Shown here one piece after another: positions 34,139-43,177 of a DNA stretch of 64,000 bases. The notes under the pieces are model-generated. The model was not told the origin of the DNA. It saw only the letters and a program-made list of their open reading frames with translations, and made no database searches. This DNA is from Actinomadura macra NBRC 14102 (GTDB lineage: Bacteria > Actinomycetota > Actinomycetes > Streptosporangiales > Streptosporangiaceae): the NCBI RefSeq assembly GCF_001552215.1, contig NZ_BCQT01000009.1, positions 248,001 through 312,000 of the forward strand, given 5' to 3'. The translations under genes were made by a program, and so were the position numbers. Numbering within the stretch: position 1 is the first letter of the stretch; each line of letters opens with the position of its first letter.

Positions 34139-34426
34139 TCAGCCCGCCCAGACGATATCGGCGATGTAGAACTCCTTGATGTCCGCGATCACCATGTACT
34201 CGATGCAGGCGTCGACATCATCGACGGAAACGGTGTATTCGATTCCGACCGCGTCGAGGGGCTTCCCCGGGGGCGACGCCCCCGAGTCGACCAGGGCGCC
34301 TCCGAGCCGGGCCAGTTCGCACAAGTAGTCGGTCAGCCGGCTTTCGATCGGCTTCGGCAAGGAGTGGAGCACCTCCCCCGCCACTTCCGAGCAGAAGACC
34401 GTCCAGCCCCTCTTGGGAGCGTTCAC
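34139..34426 (-). CDS. RelE/ParE-like putative toxin, 95 residues
   Basis: This is a 95-residue protein whose pattern (VFCSEVAGEVLHSLPKPIESRLTDYLCELARLGG, quoted in part) resembles the start of RelE/ParE-fold toxins: a beta strand, then two helices, followed by short beta strands (IEYTVSVDD, CIEYMVIADIKEFYIADIVW). Conserved RelE catalytic residues cannot be confirmed by eye. Its ATG at 34426 overlaps the stop of the upstream 102-residue gene by four bases, an arrangement usual for toxin-antitoxin modules. It may instead be an unrelated small hypothetical protein. Confidence 0.6.
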   Translation of the reverse strand: MNAPKRGWTVFCSEVAGEVLHSLPKPIESRLTDYLCELARLGGALVDSGASPPGKPLDAVGIEYTVSVDDVDACIEYMVIADIKEFYIADIVWAG

Positions 34427-34731
34427 TCCTCGCCTTTTCGGAACCCTCGCCCCGCCTTGATGTCCTCCAGGGAGACCTTCCTGCCGTTCCTCATCTCCTC
34501 GACCGCCCTGGCGCGGCGCTCCTCCCGATCGGGTAGCTGACCGAACATGGCCTCCGCGTACCAGCCGGACAGCAGGTTCTGAAGGTCGGTGCCGAGCTCG
34601 GCCCCCATCACCTCGCTGAGGAATCGGACGCGCTGCTCCTCGGGCAGCCAGTCGCTGATGCCCTTGATCGTGCGCGGGACGCGGCGGACCTGGCCCGGCA
34701 GCAGGGGAGGCTCCACCGGCTCTGCGCTCAT
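34423..34731 (-). CDS. Putative antitoxin-like small protein, 102 residues
   Basis: From ATG 34731, preceded by AAGGAG, the frame gives 102 residues. It has a Pro-rich start, then WLPEEQRVRFLSEVMGAEL, and a charged C-terminal helix (REERRARAVEEMRNGRK) that could fold onto a partner. The gene precedes the RelE-like gene with a four-base overlap, so antitoxin is the natural guess, but no known DNA-binding motif is obvious. The frame is open to 34803 without a better start. Confidence 0.6.
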   Translation of the reverse strand: MSAEPVEPPLLPGQVRRVPRTIKGISDWLPEEQRVRFLSEVMGAELGTDLQNLLSGWYAEAMFGQLPDREERRARAVEEMRNGRKVSLEDIKAGRGFRKGEE

Positions 34732-34812
34732 GGGACTCCTTCGTGTCTCATCCGGTTCGCTGGTCGCCCCTTCTTCGGGAACCATACTGAGGGCCTCCGT
34801 CATTACACACGG

Positions 34813-37800
34813 TCATCGTCGAAAACGCTGGGTGTCCACCTCGTCCGCGGTGAGCGGACGCAGCAGGGTCGTGTAGCTGTAGGTGACGTCAGGGCGGACC
34901 TGGTACTCGGGGCGGACGGGGTTGGGTGTGTCGCCGACGCCTGTGACGGCGTGGTCGATGTGCAGAGTGTTCCAGCCCGGGTTGCGGACGCGGGCGAAGG
35001 GGTACAGCGCGCGGTCCAGGTCGTCGTACGGGGTGACGCCGGCCTCGACGTCACCGCCGACCAGGAGCCCGGCGCGACCGTCGGTCAGCACCGCCCAGCG
35101 AACGTCGTCGTGGTTGCCGTGGTCCTGGGGACGGTAGTAAGGGACGTATTGCTCCTCGACCGTGGACGACCAGACGCCCATGCGCGTGCCGTCCTTGCGG
35201 TCGGCGTAGTTCTCGACAGGGCCACGCCCGTACCAGGCGAACGTGCCGAAGCGCGCGGGGGCCTTGAGGGTGTAGCCGACGCGTCCGAGGTAGGGCAGCG
35301 TCCGGACCCGGCCCTGCGGGACGACCTGATGCGTCAGTTCGATCTGCCCCGAACCGTCGATTACATAGGTCGCCTTCTGGTCGAACCAGGCGTCGGGACG
35401 GTCCGGAGCCGCGCTCTTCGACGCGATGGACACGATCGTCTTTCTCCCCGGCGTGACGGTTGTCGCGCCGGGCGTCGTGACGAGGCGGTCCAGGCCCGCC
35501 TTGCGCCAGTCCTCCCCCTCGGCGCGGCCCCACGTGTAGGTCTCGTTGCTGATCGGGGGACGCCACACGTCGAGTTCGGGGCCGGTGCGCAACAGTTCGG
35601 TGCCGTGGGCGCGCATAGAGGTGAGGGTGCCCTTGGCCTTGTCGAAGATGTAACGGAAGTCCTTTCCTGCGACGACGATCTGTTTCGTGTTCTGCGTCAC
35701 CGTGGGTTTCCCCTTGGCTGGTCTGCGCAGGTTCGGGATAGACGTGCCACCGGCCGGGAACTGACCGAAGCCCACAACGTGCCCTTGCCGCGCATACCAG
35801 GTTCGGTCCTTTAGCACGGCCTCCACCGTCAGCCAGCGTTCCCTCTTAAACGGGTTGGCGGGTGGTTCCGGAATGGATGGTGCAACCGCTTCTCCCGGCC
35901 TCAGCGTCAAGGACACCTTGCCCGATCTAAGCGTTCGGCGGCCCTCTGTGTAGCTCCAGCGAAGTTCGAGGTCTGAGGTGTCCGCGAAGGTGCGCTCGCT
36001 TGCAACAATTACGGCTTCATCTGGCCGGGTCACACGGATGGGGGAATGGACCCAGGACAGCTGGGCCGTTTCCGGTTGGACGTAGCGGTCGGAGCCCAGC
36101 AGCCCGTCCACCCCGGAGAGGCTTTGCCCATTGGACAGGAACGTGCCCTTGGTGTCGTAACGGTCGAAGTCGAGCGCCAGGATCGCCTGCCGTTGGGGAT
36201 CTGCGCCCGCGGCCAGTTCGGCGGACGTCAGCGCCCGGTCGTAGACGCGGACGTCGTCGATGGTGCCGTGCGCCATGCGGCCCTTGTAGTTGTCCTGCAT
36301 GGTCTCGGAGTTGCGGGCGATGGTGACGTCCGACGACGACCGGTCGATGGGTCCGGAGAAGGGCACGGACGCGACCTGGCTTCCGTCCACGTAGAGGCGC
36401 AGCGCGGCCCGGTCGTAGGTGCCCGTCACCCGATGCCAGGTGTCGTACCAGTTCGCGGGCACGGGGGCGCGGACGGTCCGCCAGGTTCCGCTGTGGACGA
36501 AGAACTCCAAGGTGCTCTCGTTCGACATCTTCAGGGCGTAGGAATGGTCACCTTTGCCGACGATGGTGAAGTCCCCCGTCCACGGGCGAACGGGCTTCAC
36601 CCACGAATCGAGCGTGACGGACGTCCCGGTCAGGTCGAACCGTCGGTCACGGTAGATCTCCACGAAATCGTCCAGGCCGGAGAAGTAGAGGGCCTTGCCG
36701 CAGTGGCCGCCGACAACCTTCGGCAGGCCCTGCGTCCAGCTCAGGATTCTGTTGCCGGAGCCGTCCGGGGTGGTGATGACGGGCTGCCGCTGGTTCGCCT
36801 CGGCCCAATCCCAGATGAACCCGCCCTGCGTCTGCGAATGCCGTCTGATCACGTCCCAGAACTCGCGGAAATTCCCGAGGCTGTTGCCCATCGCGTGCGC
36901 GTACTCACCGAGGATGATCGGCTTCTTCGTCGTCGCCGCCTGCGATTCCAGCAAAGCCGGAGTCGGATAGCGCGGCCCCCAGACGTGCGCGTACGGGGCG
37001 TCGCCGTTCGGGCTGTTCGACTGGTGATACAGCGGACGGGACGGATCGGCCTCCTTCGCCCACTCCGCCATCGTGTAGTGCGCGTCACCGAGACCGGCCT
37101 CATTGCCGGTGTCCCACAGCAGCACGCTCGGATGGTTCTTGTCCCTCGCCACCATCGCCTGGAATCGTTCGAGAAACGCCTTCCGCCATTCGGGACGGTC
37201 CGCGAGACAGTCCGGCCTTCCGGACCGGGTGCAGTCCTGCCAGTTGTGGGTCTCGATGTCGACCTCGTCGTCGATCCACAGCCCACGCCGGTCGGCCAGG
37301 TCGTACAGGTAGGGATCGGACGGGTAGTGCGCCGTGCGGACGGCGTTGACGTTGAGCCACTTCATCAGCGCGACGTCGGACTCCATGCGGGCGCGCGTCT
37401 GGTGCCGTCCGGTCCGGGCGTCGGTCTCGGGCCGGTTGACGCCCTTGATGAGGACGCGCCGGCCGTTGACCAGGACCTGCCGGTGCTTGACCTCGATCTC
37501 CCGGAACCCGAACGTCTCACGGGTGGTGTGGACGACGCGTCCTCGCGGGTCGGCGAGTTGCAGGAGCAGCGTGTAGAGGTCGGGGGCCTCGTCCGTCCAT
37601 TTCGCCGGATCGGCGACCGGCGCGGTGAGGCGCAGGGACGTGGTCTCGCCGCGCACCGTCGCCGTCCCGGAGAAGCGCTGCACCGCGCGGCCCGCCGGAT
37701 CGACGAGCGTGGCGCGGACGGTGTGCTCGCCCTGCGGCCCCCTTTTGCTCCCCAGGGTGACGTCGGCGTCGAGCGTCGCGTTCCGGTAGGCCGCGTCCAG

Positions 37801-38616
37801 GTCGGTGTGCACGGCGACGTCGCGAACATGGGTCGTCGGGGTGGAGTACGCCCACACGTCGCGAAAGATCCCGCTGAACCGCCACTGGTCGAAGTCCTCC
37901 AGGTAGGACCCGGAACTCCAGCGGTGCACCTGGACGGCGACCGTGTTCGCGCCCGGGTGGACGAGATCACCGACGTCGAACTCGGCCGGCGTGTATCCGC
38001 CCTGGTCATAGCCCGCGTACCGGCCGTTCACCCACACGAGGTAGGCGCTGGTGACGCCCTCGAACCGCAGGAACGTGCGGCGGCCGTCCCAGTCCGCCGG
38101 GATGTGGAGCTTCCGCACGTACGCACCGGTCGGATTGATGTCGCGGGGCGTCTTCGGCGGATCGTCCGGAACGACCTCGGTCGGGATGTTGCGGAACATC
38201 GGATGGTCGAGCCGGTCGCTCTGCCAGGTGTGCGGGACGTTCACCTCACGCCAGCCGGACGTGTCGTACCCGGCGCGGTAGAAGCCGTCCGGCACCTCGG
38301 ACGGACGGTCGGCGAGCGCGAAACGCCACGCACCGTCCAGTGACCGCGTCCACCTCCCGGCGTCCCCATCGAGCGCGGCACGGGCGTCGGCGTAGGGGCG
38401 GAGCACCGAGTGCGGCGGTTCCTGGCCCTCGCCGGTCATTTCGGGATCGTCCAGGTAGGTATGGACATCGGACGGCGGCGTGAGGGCGGCGGATCCCTCG
38501 GCGAGGACCGGTAGCGACACCGTGACCACCGCGGACAGGGCGAGCAGGACGAGCAGGAACCGATGCACGGTCCGATCATGACCTGACCTGCGGCGGGAGC
38601 GGGGGAACGGGGGCAT
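34813..38616 (-). CDS. Secreted GH2 beta-galactosidase with inserted LamG domain
   Basis: The protein has about 1267 residues from ATG 38616. An N-terminal signal sequence (hydrophobic residues about 19-38) is followed by the GH2 sugar-binding, immunoglobulin-like and TIM-barrel domains. The acid/base is in GNEAG near residue 503 and the nucleophile in GEYAHAMGNS near 569, followed by GGFIWDW. A LamG/concanavalin-like domain (about 637-815; KALYFSGLDDFVEI to DDVRVYDRALTSAEL) is inserted before the C-terminal Bgal_small-type domain (YGRGPVENYADRKDG). It hydrolyses beta-galactosides outside the cell. The gene lies 71 bp after the antitoxin-like start region and downstream of a ROK gene. Confidence 0.92.
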   Translation of the reverse strand: MPPFPRSRRRSGHDRTVHRFLLVLLALSAVVTVSLPVLAEGSAALTPPSDVHTYLDDPEMTGEGQEPPHSVLRPYADARAALDGDAGRWTRSLDGAWRFALADRPSEVPDGFYRAGYDTSGWREVNVPHTWQSDRLDHPMFRNIPTEVVPDDPPKTPRDINPTGAYVRKLHIPADWDGRRTFLRFEGVTSAYLVWVNGRYAGYDQGGYTPAEFDVGDLVHPGANTVAVQVHRWSSGSYLEDFDQWRFSGIFRDVWAYSTPTTHVRDVAVHTDLDAAYRNATLDADVTLGSKRGPQGEHTVRATLVDPAGRAVQRFSGTATVRGETTSLRLTAPVADPAKWTDEAPDLYTLLLQLADPRGRVVHTTRETFGFREIEVKHRQVLVNGRRVLIKGVNRPETDARTGRHQTRARMESDVALMKWLNVNAVRTAHYPSDPYLYDLADRRGLWIDDEVDIETHNWQDCTRSGRPDCLADRPEWRKAFLERFQAMVARDKNHPSVLLWDTGNEAGLGDAHYTMAEWAKEADPSRPLYHQSNSPNGDAPYAHVWGPRYPTPALLESQAATTKKPIILGEYAHAMGNSLGNFREFWDVIRRHSQTQGGFIWDWAEANQRQPVITTPDGSGNRILSWTQGLPKVVGGHCGKALYFSGLDDFVEIYRDRRFDLTGTSVTLDSWVKPVRPWTGDFTIVGKGDHSYALKMSNESTLEFFVHSGTWRTVRAPVPANWYDTWHRVTGTYDRAALRLYVDGSQVASVPFSGPIDRSSSDVTIARNSETMQDNYKGRMAHGTIDDVRVYDRALTSAELAAGADPQRQAILALDFDRYDTKGTFLSNGQSLSGVDGLLGSDRYVQPETAQLSWVHSPIRVTRPDEAVIVASERTFADTSDLELRWSYTEGRRTLRSGKVSLTLRPGEAVAPSIPEPPANPFKRERWLTVEAVLKDRTWYARQGHVVGFGQFPAGGTSIPNLRRPAKGKPTVTQNTKQIVVAGKDFRYIFDKAKGTLTSMRAHGTELLRTGPELDVWRPPISNETYTWGRAEGEDWRKAGLDRLVTTPGATTVTPGRKTIVSIASKSAAPDRPDAWFDQKATYVIDGSGQIELTHQVVPQGRVRTLPYLGRVGYTLKAPARFGTFAWYGRGPVENYADRKDGTRMGVWSSTVEEQYVPYYRPQDHGNHDDVRWAVLTDGRAGLLVGGDVEAGVTPYDDLDRALYPFARVRNPGWNTLHIDHAVTGVGDTPNPVRPEYQVRPDVTYSYTTLLRPLTADEVDTQRFRR

Positions 38617-38821
38617 CGGCGCGGCGCCTCCCTGGGGACGCGCTGTGTTGTCGGGAACCCGGCCCACGGGGCTCGCCTCGTGACCGAGCTCGTGCGACTC
38701 CTGAGGCCATTGTGAACCGAACACCGGGCCACGGGTCAACACGCGGGCGAGATGTGGCGCTTCATGCCGTCCGGGGCGAGCCGGCTTGGCGCACCTCGCC
38801 CGTTTCGTCCGCCCTGACCGT

Positions 38822-40015
38822 TCAGCTCGCCGGGATGGCGCGGTCGACGCGGAACAGGTCCTCGTCGATGTGGTCGAGAGCGAGACGGAGGGCGCCGAGA
38901 CTGACCGATTCATCGCCCAGCTCGGACGCCTCGATCCGGACGGGGCTCAGGCACAGCGGGCGGACCTGCCGGCGCAGCTCGGCGATGAGCAGGTCACCCG
39001 CCCGGATCAGCGGCCCGCCGACGACGATCATCTCGGGGTCGAGCGCGAGGGCCATCGCCGCGATGCCGCGGGCCATCCGGGCGGCGAGCCGTTCCACGAC
39101 GGCCTGTGCTTCGGCGCCGCCCCAGCCGGCGACCGCGAGGACGCGCTCGGCGTCGTCGAGTTCCGGGCCCGCGGCGGCGATCCCGGCGAGGGCGGCGAGG
39201 GCGGCCTCGGGACCCACGTCCGTCCCGGTGATGAGGGTCGCGGTCGTGTCGCGCAGCCCCAGCTCGGGCAGCATGCCGATCTCGCCGGCGGCGCCGTAGC
39301 GGCCCCGGTGCAGGCGCCCGCCGATGAGCGCGCCGATGCCGGTGTGCAGTCCCACGTGGACGCAGATGACGTCGTCGGCCTCGCGGGCGGCACCGCGCCA
39401 CCGCTCGGCGAGCGCGGCGAGGTTGGCGTCGTTGTCCACCAGGACGGGGCAGGAGAACGAGCGACCGAGCTCGCGGGCGAGATTGACGCCCTCCCAGTCC
39501 GGCACGACGGTGCAGAACGCGATGGTGCCCTCCGGCGAGACGACGCCGGGGGTCCCCGCGGCGACCGCCCACAGCGCCTGACGCCGGACGCCCGCGCGGG
39601 ACAGGCACGTCTTGATCGCGGCGCGCACGGCCGCGATCCGCTCGGCGGGGCCCCCGGCGACGTCGAGGTCGGCGCGATGCCCGCCCACGACCTCGCCGGA
39701 AAGGTCGGCGACCAGCAGCCGGACGCGGTGCGCGTCGATCTCGATACCGAGCGCGTACCCGGCCTCGGCGCGGAAACGGTAGTGGCGGGCGGGGCGGCCG
39801 AGGCCGGTGCCCGGGCGCGCCGCGGCCTCGGCGACCAGGCCGCGTCCGGCCAGCTCGCCGAGCACGCCCTCGGTGGTCGGCCGGGATAGCCCGACCTGTT
39901 TCGCCAGCCCGGTCAGAGTCGACTCGCCGCCGTCGCGCAGCGCGCGCAGCACCGCGGCGGAGTTGAGGCGGCGAAGGACCGAGGGGTCGCCCCCGTGCAG
40001 GGAGTGTTCGGACAC
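38822..40015 (-). CDS. ROK-family regulator without the zinc motif
   Basis: This is a 397-residue protein from GTG 40015, supported by AAGAGG six bases upstream; ATG 40051 and TTG 40060 are alternatives. The N-terminal winged HTH (STLTGLAKQVGLSRPTTEGVLGEL, in part) is followed by a ROK fold (GIEIDAHRVRLLVADLSGEVV, GAAGEIGMLPELG). The usual C-x-C-G-x3-C-x-E zinc motif after EIG is absent, as in some ROK regulators. It lies between GH2 and GH3 glycosidase genes on the same strand and probably represses one or both in response to a sugar. Confidence 0.9.
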   Translation of the reverse strand: MSEHSLHGGDPSVLRRLNSAAVLRALRDGGESTLTGLAKQVGLSRPTTEGVLGELAGRGLVAEAAARPGTGLGRPARHYRFRAEAGYALGIEIDAHRVRLLVADLSGEVVGGHRADLDVAGGPAERIAAVRAAIKTCLSRAGVRRQALWAVAAGTPGVVSPEGTIAFCTVVPDWEGVNLARELGRSFSCPVLVDNDANLAALAERWRGAAREADDVICVHVGLHTGIGALIGGRLHRGRYGAAGEIGMLPELGLRDTTATLITGTDVGPEAALAALAGIAAAGPELDDAERVLAVAGWGGAEAQAVVERLAARMARGIAAMALALDPEMIVVGGPLIRAGDLLIAELRRQVRPLCLSPVRIEASELGDESVSLGALRLALDHIDEDLFRVDRAIPAS

Positions 40016-40061
40016 GGCACCTCTTGACAGCGATCGGCAGACGGACGACATTATTGCCAAT

Positions 40062-40072
40062 CTACTTATGAA
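40062..40072. promoter_or_regulatory. CTACTTATGAA site upstream of the second ROK gene
   Basis: The 11-mer is identical to the one at 9424-9434 upstream of the first ROK gene and edd. It lies in the short AT-rich gap between the GH3 stop (40106) and the ROK start (40015). A shared operator of the two ROK regulators is possible. Confidence 0.45.
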
Positions 40073-40105
40073 ACAAAATTACGTAATGCCGTCGAGGGCC
40101 GGGAT

Positions 40106-41947
40106 TCAGTCGTAGCCGAGGCCGGCGCCCAGGGGGAAGAGGGGGCGTTGGCCGTCGCCTGCGTTGATGGGTTCCTGGGCGGCCGAGCGGGGCCAGGTGA
40201 CGGGCAGGCGGCCGGACGGGTCGGTGTCGCCGAACAGGACGTCGGCGACACCGGCGCCCTCGGTGCCGGGAAGCCAGGACGCCATGAAGCCGTCCCAGCC
40301 GGGTAGCTCGGACGTGACGTTCAGGGGACGTCCGGAGACCAGGACGACCACCACGGGCACGCCGGCGGCGCGGAGCCTGCCGATGGTCTCGCGGTCCGTG
40401 TCGTCCAGGCGCAGGTCGTCGGTGCGGTCGCCCTCGTACTCGGCGTACGGCTGCTCGCCGACGACGGCGACCGCGACGTCATAGGAGCGGTCGATGCCGG
40501 TGCCGTCCCTGGCGTAGGTGACCGTCGCGGACCCGCCGGCCGCCTCCCGGATGCCCTGGAGGATCGTGGTACCGGGCGTGGTCGCGCCCGGTGCTCCCTG
40601 CCAGGTGACCGTCCAGCCACCGGACTGGAGGCCGATGTCGTCGGCGCCGCGGCCGGCGACGAAGATCCTGTCGCCCTCGTCGAGTGGGAGGACGTCGTCG
40701 TTCTTCAGCACCACCTGTGAAGCGGCGACCGCGCGCCGGGCCAGCGCGCGGTGCGCGGCGCCGCCGATGGTGCCGAGGTAGCGGCGGTCGGCCATCGGGC
40801 GCTCGAACAGGCCCAGCTCGAACTTCTTGGTCAGGATCCGCCGGTTCGCGTCGTCGATCCGCGCCATGGGCACAGTGCCGTCCTCGACCGCCGCGCGCAG
40901 CCGTTCGATGAAGCGGCGCCACTCCGCCGGCACCATCACCATGTCGATGCCGGCGTTGATCGCGGCGGCGACCTCCTTCCGGGTGAAGCCGGGTGCGCCG
41001 TCGATCTGGTCGATGCCGTTGTAGTCCGACACGACGAAACCGGAGAAACCCAGCTCGCCCTTCAGCACATCGGTGATCAGATACCGGTTCTGGTGCATCT
41101 TCAGGCCGTTCCATGAGCTGTAGGACACCATCACCGAGCCCACTGCGCGGCGCACCGCCTCCCGGAACGGCGGCAGGTGGACGGCGCGCAGGTCCTCCTC
41201 GGACAGGCGCACGTCGCCCTGGTCCCTGCCGCCCGCCGTGCCGCCGTCCCCCACGTAGTGCTTCGCCGTCGCCAAGACCGACGTGGGGCCGCGACCCAGC
41301 GCGCTCCCCTGAAGCCCGTCGATGATGGTCGTCATCGACGACGGCAGCTCGGGGACTTCACCGAACGACTCATACGTCCGTCCCCAACGGTCGTCGCGGG
41401 CGACGCACACGCACGGCGCGAAGTTCCAGTCCACGCCCGTCCCGGTCATCTCCTCGGCCGTCGCCGCGCCGATCCGCCGGACCAGTTCCGGGTCGCGGGC
41501 GGCGCCCAGCCCGATGTTGTGCGGGAAGATCGTCGCGCCGACGACGTTGTTGTGCCCGTGAACGGCGTCCACCCCGTACAGGATCGGCACGCGCAAAGGT
41601 GCGGCGAGCGCCGCCCGCTGGAACCCGTCGTACATGTCCGCCCAGTTCCGGACGTTGTTGGGGCTGGGCGCGGACCCGCCGCCCGACAGCACCGAACCGA
41701 TCCGGAAGCGGGTGACCTCGTCGGGCTCGATGTGGCGGCGCTCGGGCTGGGTCATCTGGCCGAGCTTGTCGTCCAGGCTCATCCGCGCGAGCAGGTCGTC
41801 CACCCGGCTCGCGACAGGACGTCCGGGATCGAGATAGCGGACGGGTCCCATGTCCGCCCGGAGCGCGCCGATGGGCGTCAGGGCCAGCACGACCGACATG
41901 CCAAGGGCCAGGCACCGGCGCACGACCGGCGTGGAGGAGCAGTACAT
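40106..41947 (-). CDS. Secreted GH3 beta-glucosidase
   Basis: The protein has 613 residues. An N-terminal signal peptide (hydrophobic residues about 10-28) is followed by the GH3 N-terminal barrel with GVDAVHGHNNV, ATAKHYVGDGGT, and the nucleophile Asp in FVVSDYNGID. The GH3 C-terminal domain (KNDDVLPL, VAVVGEQPYAEYEGD, VLVSGRPLNV) completes it. It resembles exo-1,3/1,4-beta-glucanases of plant/Streptomyces type. It is the first gene of a glycosidase-ROK-glycosidase run on the minus strand. Confidence 0.93.
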   Translation of the reverse strand: MYCSSTPVVRRCLALGMSVVLALTPIGALRADMGPVRYLDPGRPVASRVDDLLARMSLDDKLGQMTQPERRHIEPDEVTRFRIGSVLSGGGSAPSPNNVRNWADMYDGFQRAALAAPLRVPILYGVDAVHGHNNVVGATIFPHNIGLGAARDPELVRRIGAATAEEMTGTGVDWNFAPCVCVARDDRWGRTYESFGEVPELPSSMTTIIDGLQGSALGRGPTSVLATAKHYVGDGGTAGGRDQGDVRLSEEDLRAVHLPPFREAVRRAVGSVMVSYSSWNGLKMHQNRYLITDVLKGELGFSGFVVSDYNGIDQIDGAPGFTRKEVAAAINAGIDMVMVPAEWRRFIERLRAAVEDGTVPMARIDDANRRILTKKFELGLFERPMADRRYLGTIGGAAHRALARRAVAASQVVLKNDDVLPLDEGDRIFVAGRGADDIGLQSGGWTVTWQGAPGATTPGTTILQGIREAAGGSATVTYARDGTGIDRSYDVAVAVVGEQPYAEYEGDRTDDLRLDDTDRETIGRLRAAGVPVVVVLVSGRPLNVTSELPGWDGFMASWLPGTEGAGVADVLFGDTDPSGRLPVTWPRSAAQEPINAGDGQRPLFPLGAGLGYD

Positions 41948-42036
41948 GGGGCGAGCGTTTCCAAGATCGGCTCATCGCAATGCCAGCCGATTTCAGCGCC
42001 TGGGCAATTTCTGGTGGTCACCAGCCCCGCAACCAC

Positions 42037-42110
42037 CACAAACCACCAGGGCGCCCGCCCGGGATCGAACCGGAACCTCCAGGATCACAACCTGGCATGC
42101 AGACCACCAC
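42037..42110 (-). repeat. Left 74-bp direct repeat (att-like; truncated tRNA-His copy)
   Basis: This 74-bp segment is identical to 59373-59446, which covers 13 bp of 3' flank plus the 3' 61 nt of the tRNA-His gene (T arm, anticodon arm with GTG, and part of the D arm). Beyond 42110 the sequence diverges, and the 5' acceptor strand present here (GGGCGCC) mispairs with the 3' strand at three positions. It is therefore a partial tRNA copy, not a working gene. Confidence 0.85.
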
Positions 42111-42118
42111 GCGTGGCG

Positions 42119-42181
42119 CCCTTCCTGAGAACCGGGCTCGCCGGGGGGAGCTCCCGAGCGGTGCGTGCTGATCAGGAAGGG
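42119..42181. repeat. Inverted repeat just inside the left island junction
   Basis: CCCTTCCTGA (42119-42128) and TCAGGAAGGG (42172-42181) are perfect 10-bp inverted repeats 43 bp apart, starting 8 bp inside the att-like repeat. It could be a recombinase arm site or a terminator protecting the island. Neither role can be proven here. Confidence 0.45.
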
Positions 42182-42319
42182 GGCTTGCCGATAGTGCAAT
42201 TCGCTTTGACGGACGGCCTGGCCGCTCGGCCAGACTGATCTCTCGGGGCGATGGACCGCGGAACGCCTGGTCCTGAACTCCGGTCGACAGAGCGGCAAGA
42301 CAAAGGAGGTCTGGAACTG

Positions 42320-43123
42320 ATGCGGCTCAACGCAGACGTCGTACAGGTTGACGACATCGCGGTCGGATTCCTCCATGCCGGGGCCGGCCAGAGCGGGGTG
42401 CCATGGGTCTTCGTTCATGGCCTGGGTGAGGACTCCACCTCATGGACGGTTCAGATGAGCGCGCTCGGAGAGACACGGCCCACGTATGCGGTCGATGTCC
42501 GGGGACATGGCCGTACCGGCATCGGACTTGCGAACGGCACGCTGCGGCAACTGGCCGACGACCTGCTTGGGTTTCTCGAATCCGTCGGTCCGAGTGTGTG
42601 TGTCGGTTTCTCGATGGGCGGGGCGATCGTTCTGGCGGCTGCGGCCCGGCAGCCGCGTCTTGTCGAGCACGTCGTGCCGGTCTGCACCTCAAGTGTCGTC
42701 AGCCGCCGGGTCGCCGAGCGGTTCCGGGCACGCGCGGACGGCATCGCTTCCGAGGGGGCGGCTTTCGCCCGTGCCGCTCTGATGGAGAACCTCTCCACCA
42801 ACGTGCTGAACCGGCCGACCGACTGGGAGGAACAGCTTGCTTCCCGGCTCGCGGCGATCGGCGACGGGAAGGGCTATGCGAACGGGGCTCGGGCAATGGC
42901 CTCCATGCACGAGGACCCGCTCACCCCACGTTTGGCGGATATCAGGGGGCCGTTGGATGTCTTCATCGGTGAGCTGGACACCTCGTGCCCGTGGCGGGCC
43001 GGAGAGATCATCGTCGAGGCGGTAGCCGATGGCCGGTGCCACCTGCTGCCGGGGGTCAGGCATTTCGTCAACATCGAGCAGCCCGCCGTCCTCACGGAGG
43101 CGCTGGCGAGCCTCAACGCCTAA
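42320..43123 (+). CDS. Alpha/beta-fold hydrolase
   Basis: The protein has 267 residues from ATG 42320, with a perfect AAAGGAGGT 10 bases upstream. It shows alpha/beta hydrolase signatures: the oxyanion HG motif (VFVHGLGEDS), DVRGHGRT, the nucleophile elbow GFSMGGA (Ser near residue 97), the acid in GELDTS and the His in GVRHFVN. It is the only island gene besides the flavin-reductase fusion on the plus strand, and it converges on the ligase gene. Likely substrates are ester or enol-lactone intermediates of aromatic breakdown. The exact one cannot be told. Confidence 0.88.
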   Translation: MRLNADVVQVDDIAVGFLHAGAGQSGVPWVFVHGLGEDSTSWTVQMSALGETRPTYAVDVRGHGRTGIGLANGTLRQLADDLLGFLESVGPSVCVGFSMGGAIVLAAAARQPRLVEHVVPVCTSSVVSRRVAERFRARADGIASEGAAFARAALMENLSTNVLNRPTDWEEQLASRLAAIGDGKGYANGARAMASMHEDPLTPRLADIRGPLDVFIGELDTSCPWRAGEIIVEAVADGRCHLLPGVRHFVNIEQPAVLTEALASLNA

Positions 43124-43177
43124 CCCCCGGGGCGTGCGGGGATGACGGCATCCTCGGGCGCCGTGTCGCGGGTCACG

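Larger units (their letters stand above)
41948..42319. other. Intergenic region containing the left island junction
   Basis: This 372-bp stretch contains the left 74-bp tRNA-His-derived repeat (42037-42110) and a long inverted repeat (42119-42181). The Shine-Dalgarno sequence AAAGGAGGT of the first island gene is at 42302-42310. No protein gene is seen. Confidence 0.6.

Noticed and set aside
38617..38913. Longer beta-galactosidase start giving 1366 residues
   Set aside because: The upstream part has no signal peptide or domain character; the signal sequence begins after 38616.
42037..42110. Second functional tRNA-His gene
   Set aside because: The anticodon and T arms are identical to the real gene, but the 5' acceptor strand does not pair with the 3' strand, so it is a truncated copy.
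42119..42181. Inverted repeat as an insertion-sequence end
   Set aside because: Both arms lie within 63 bp and no transposase is near, so it is not an IS element.
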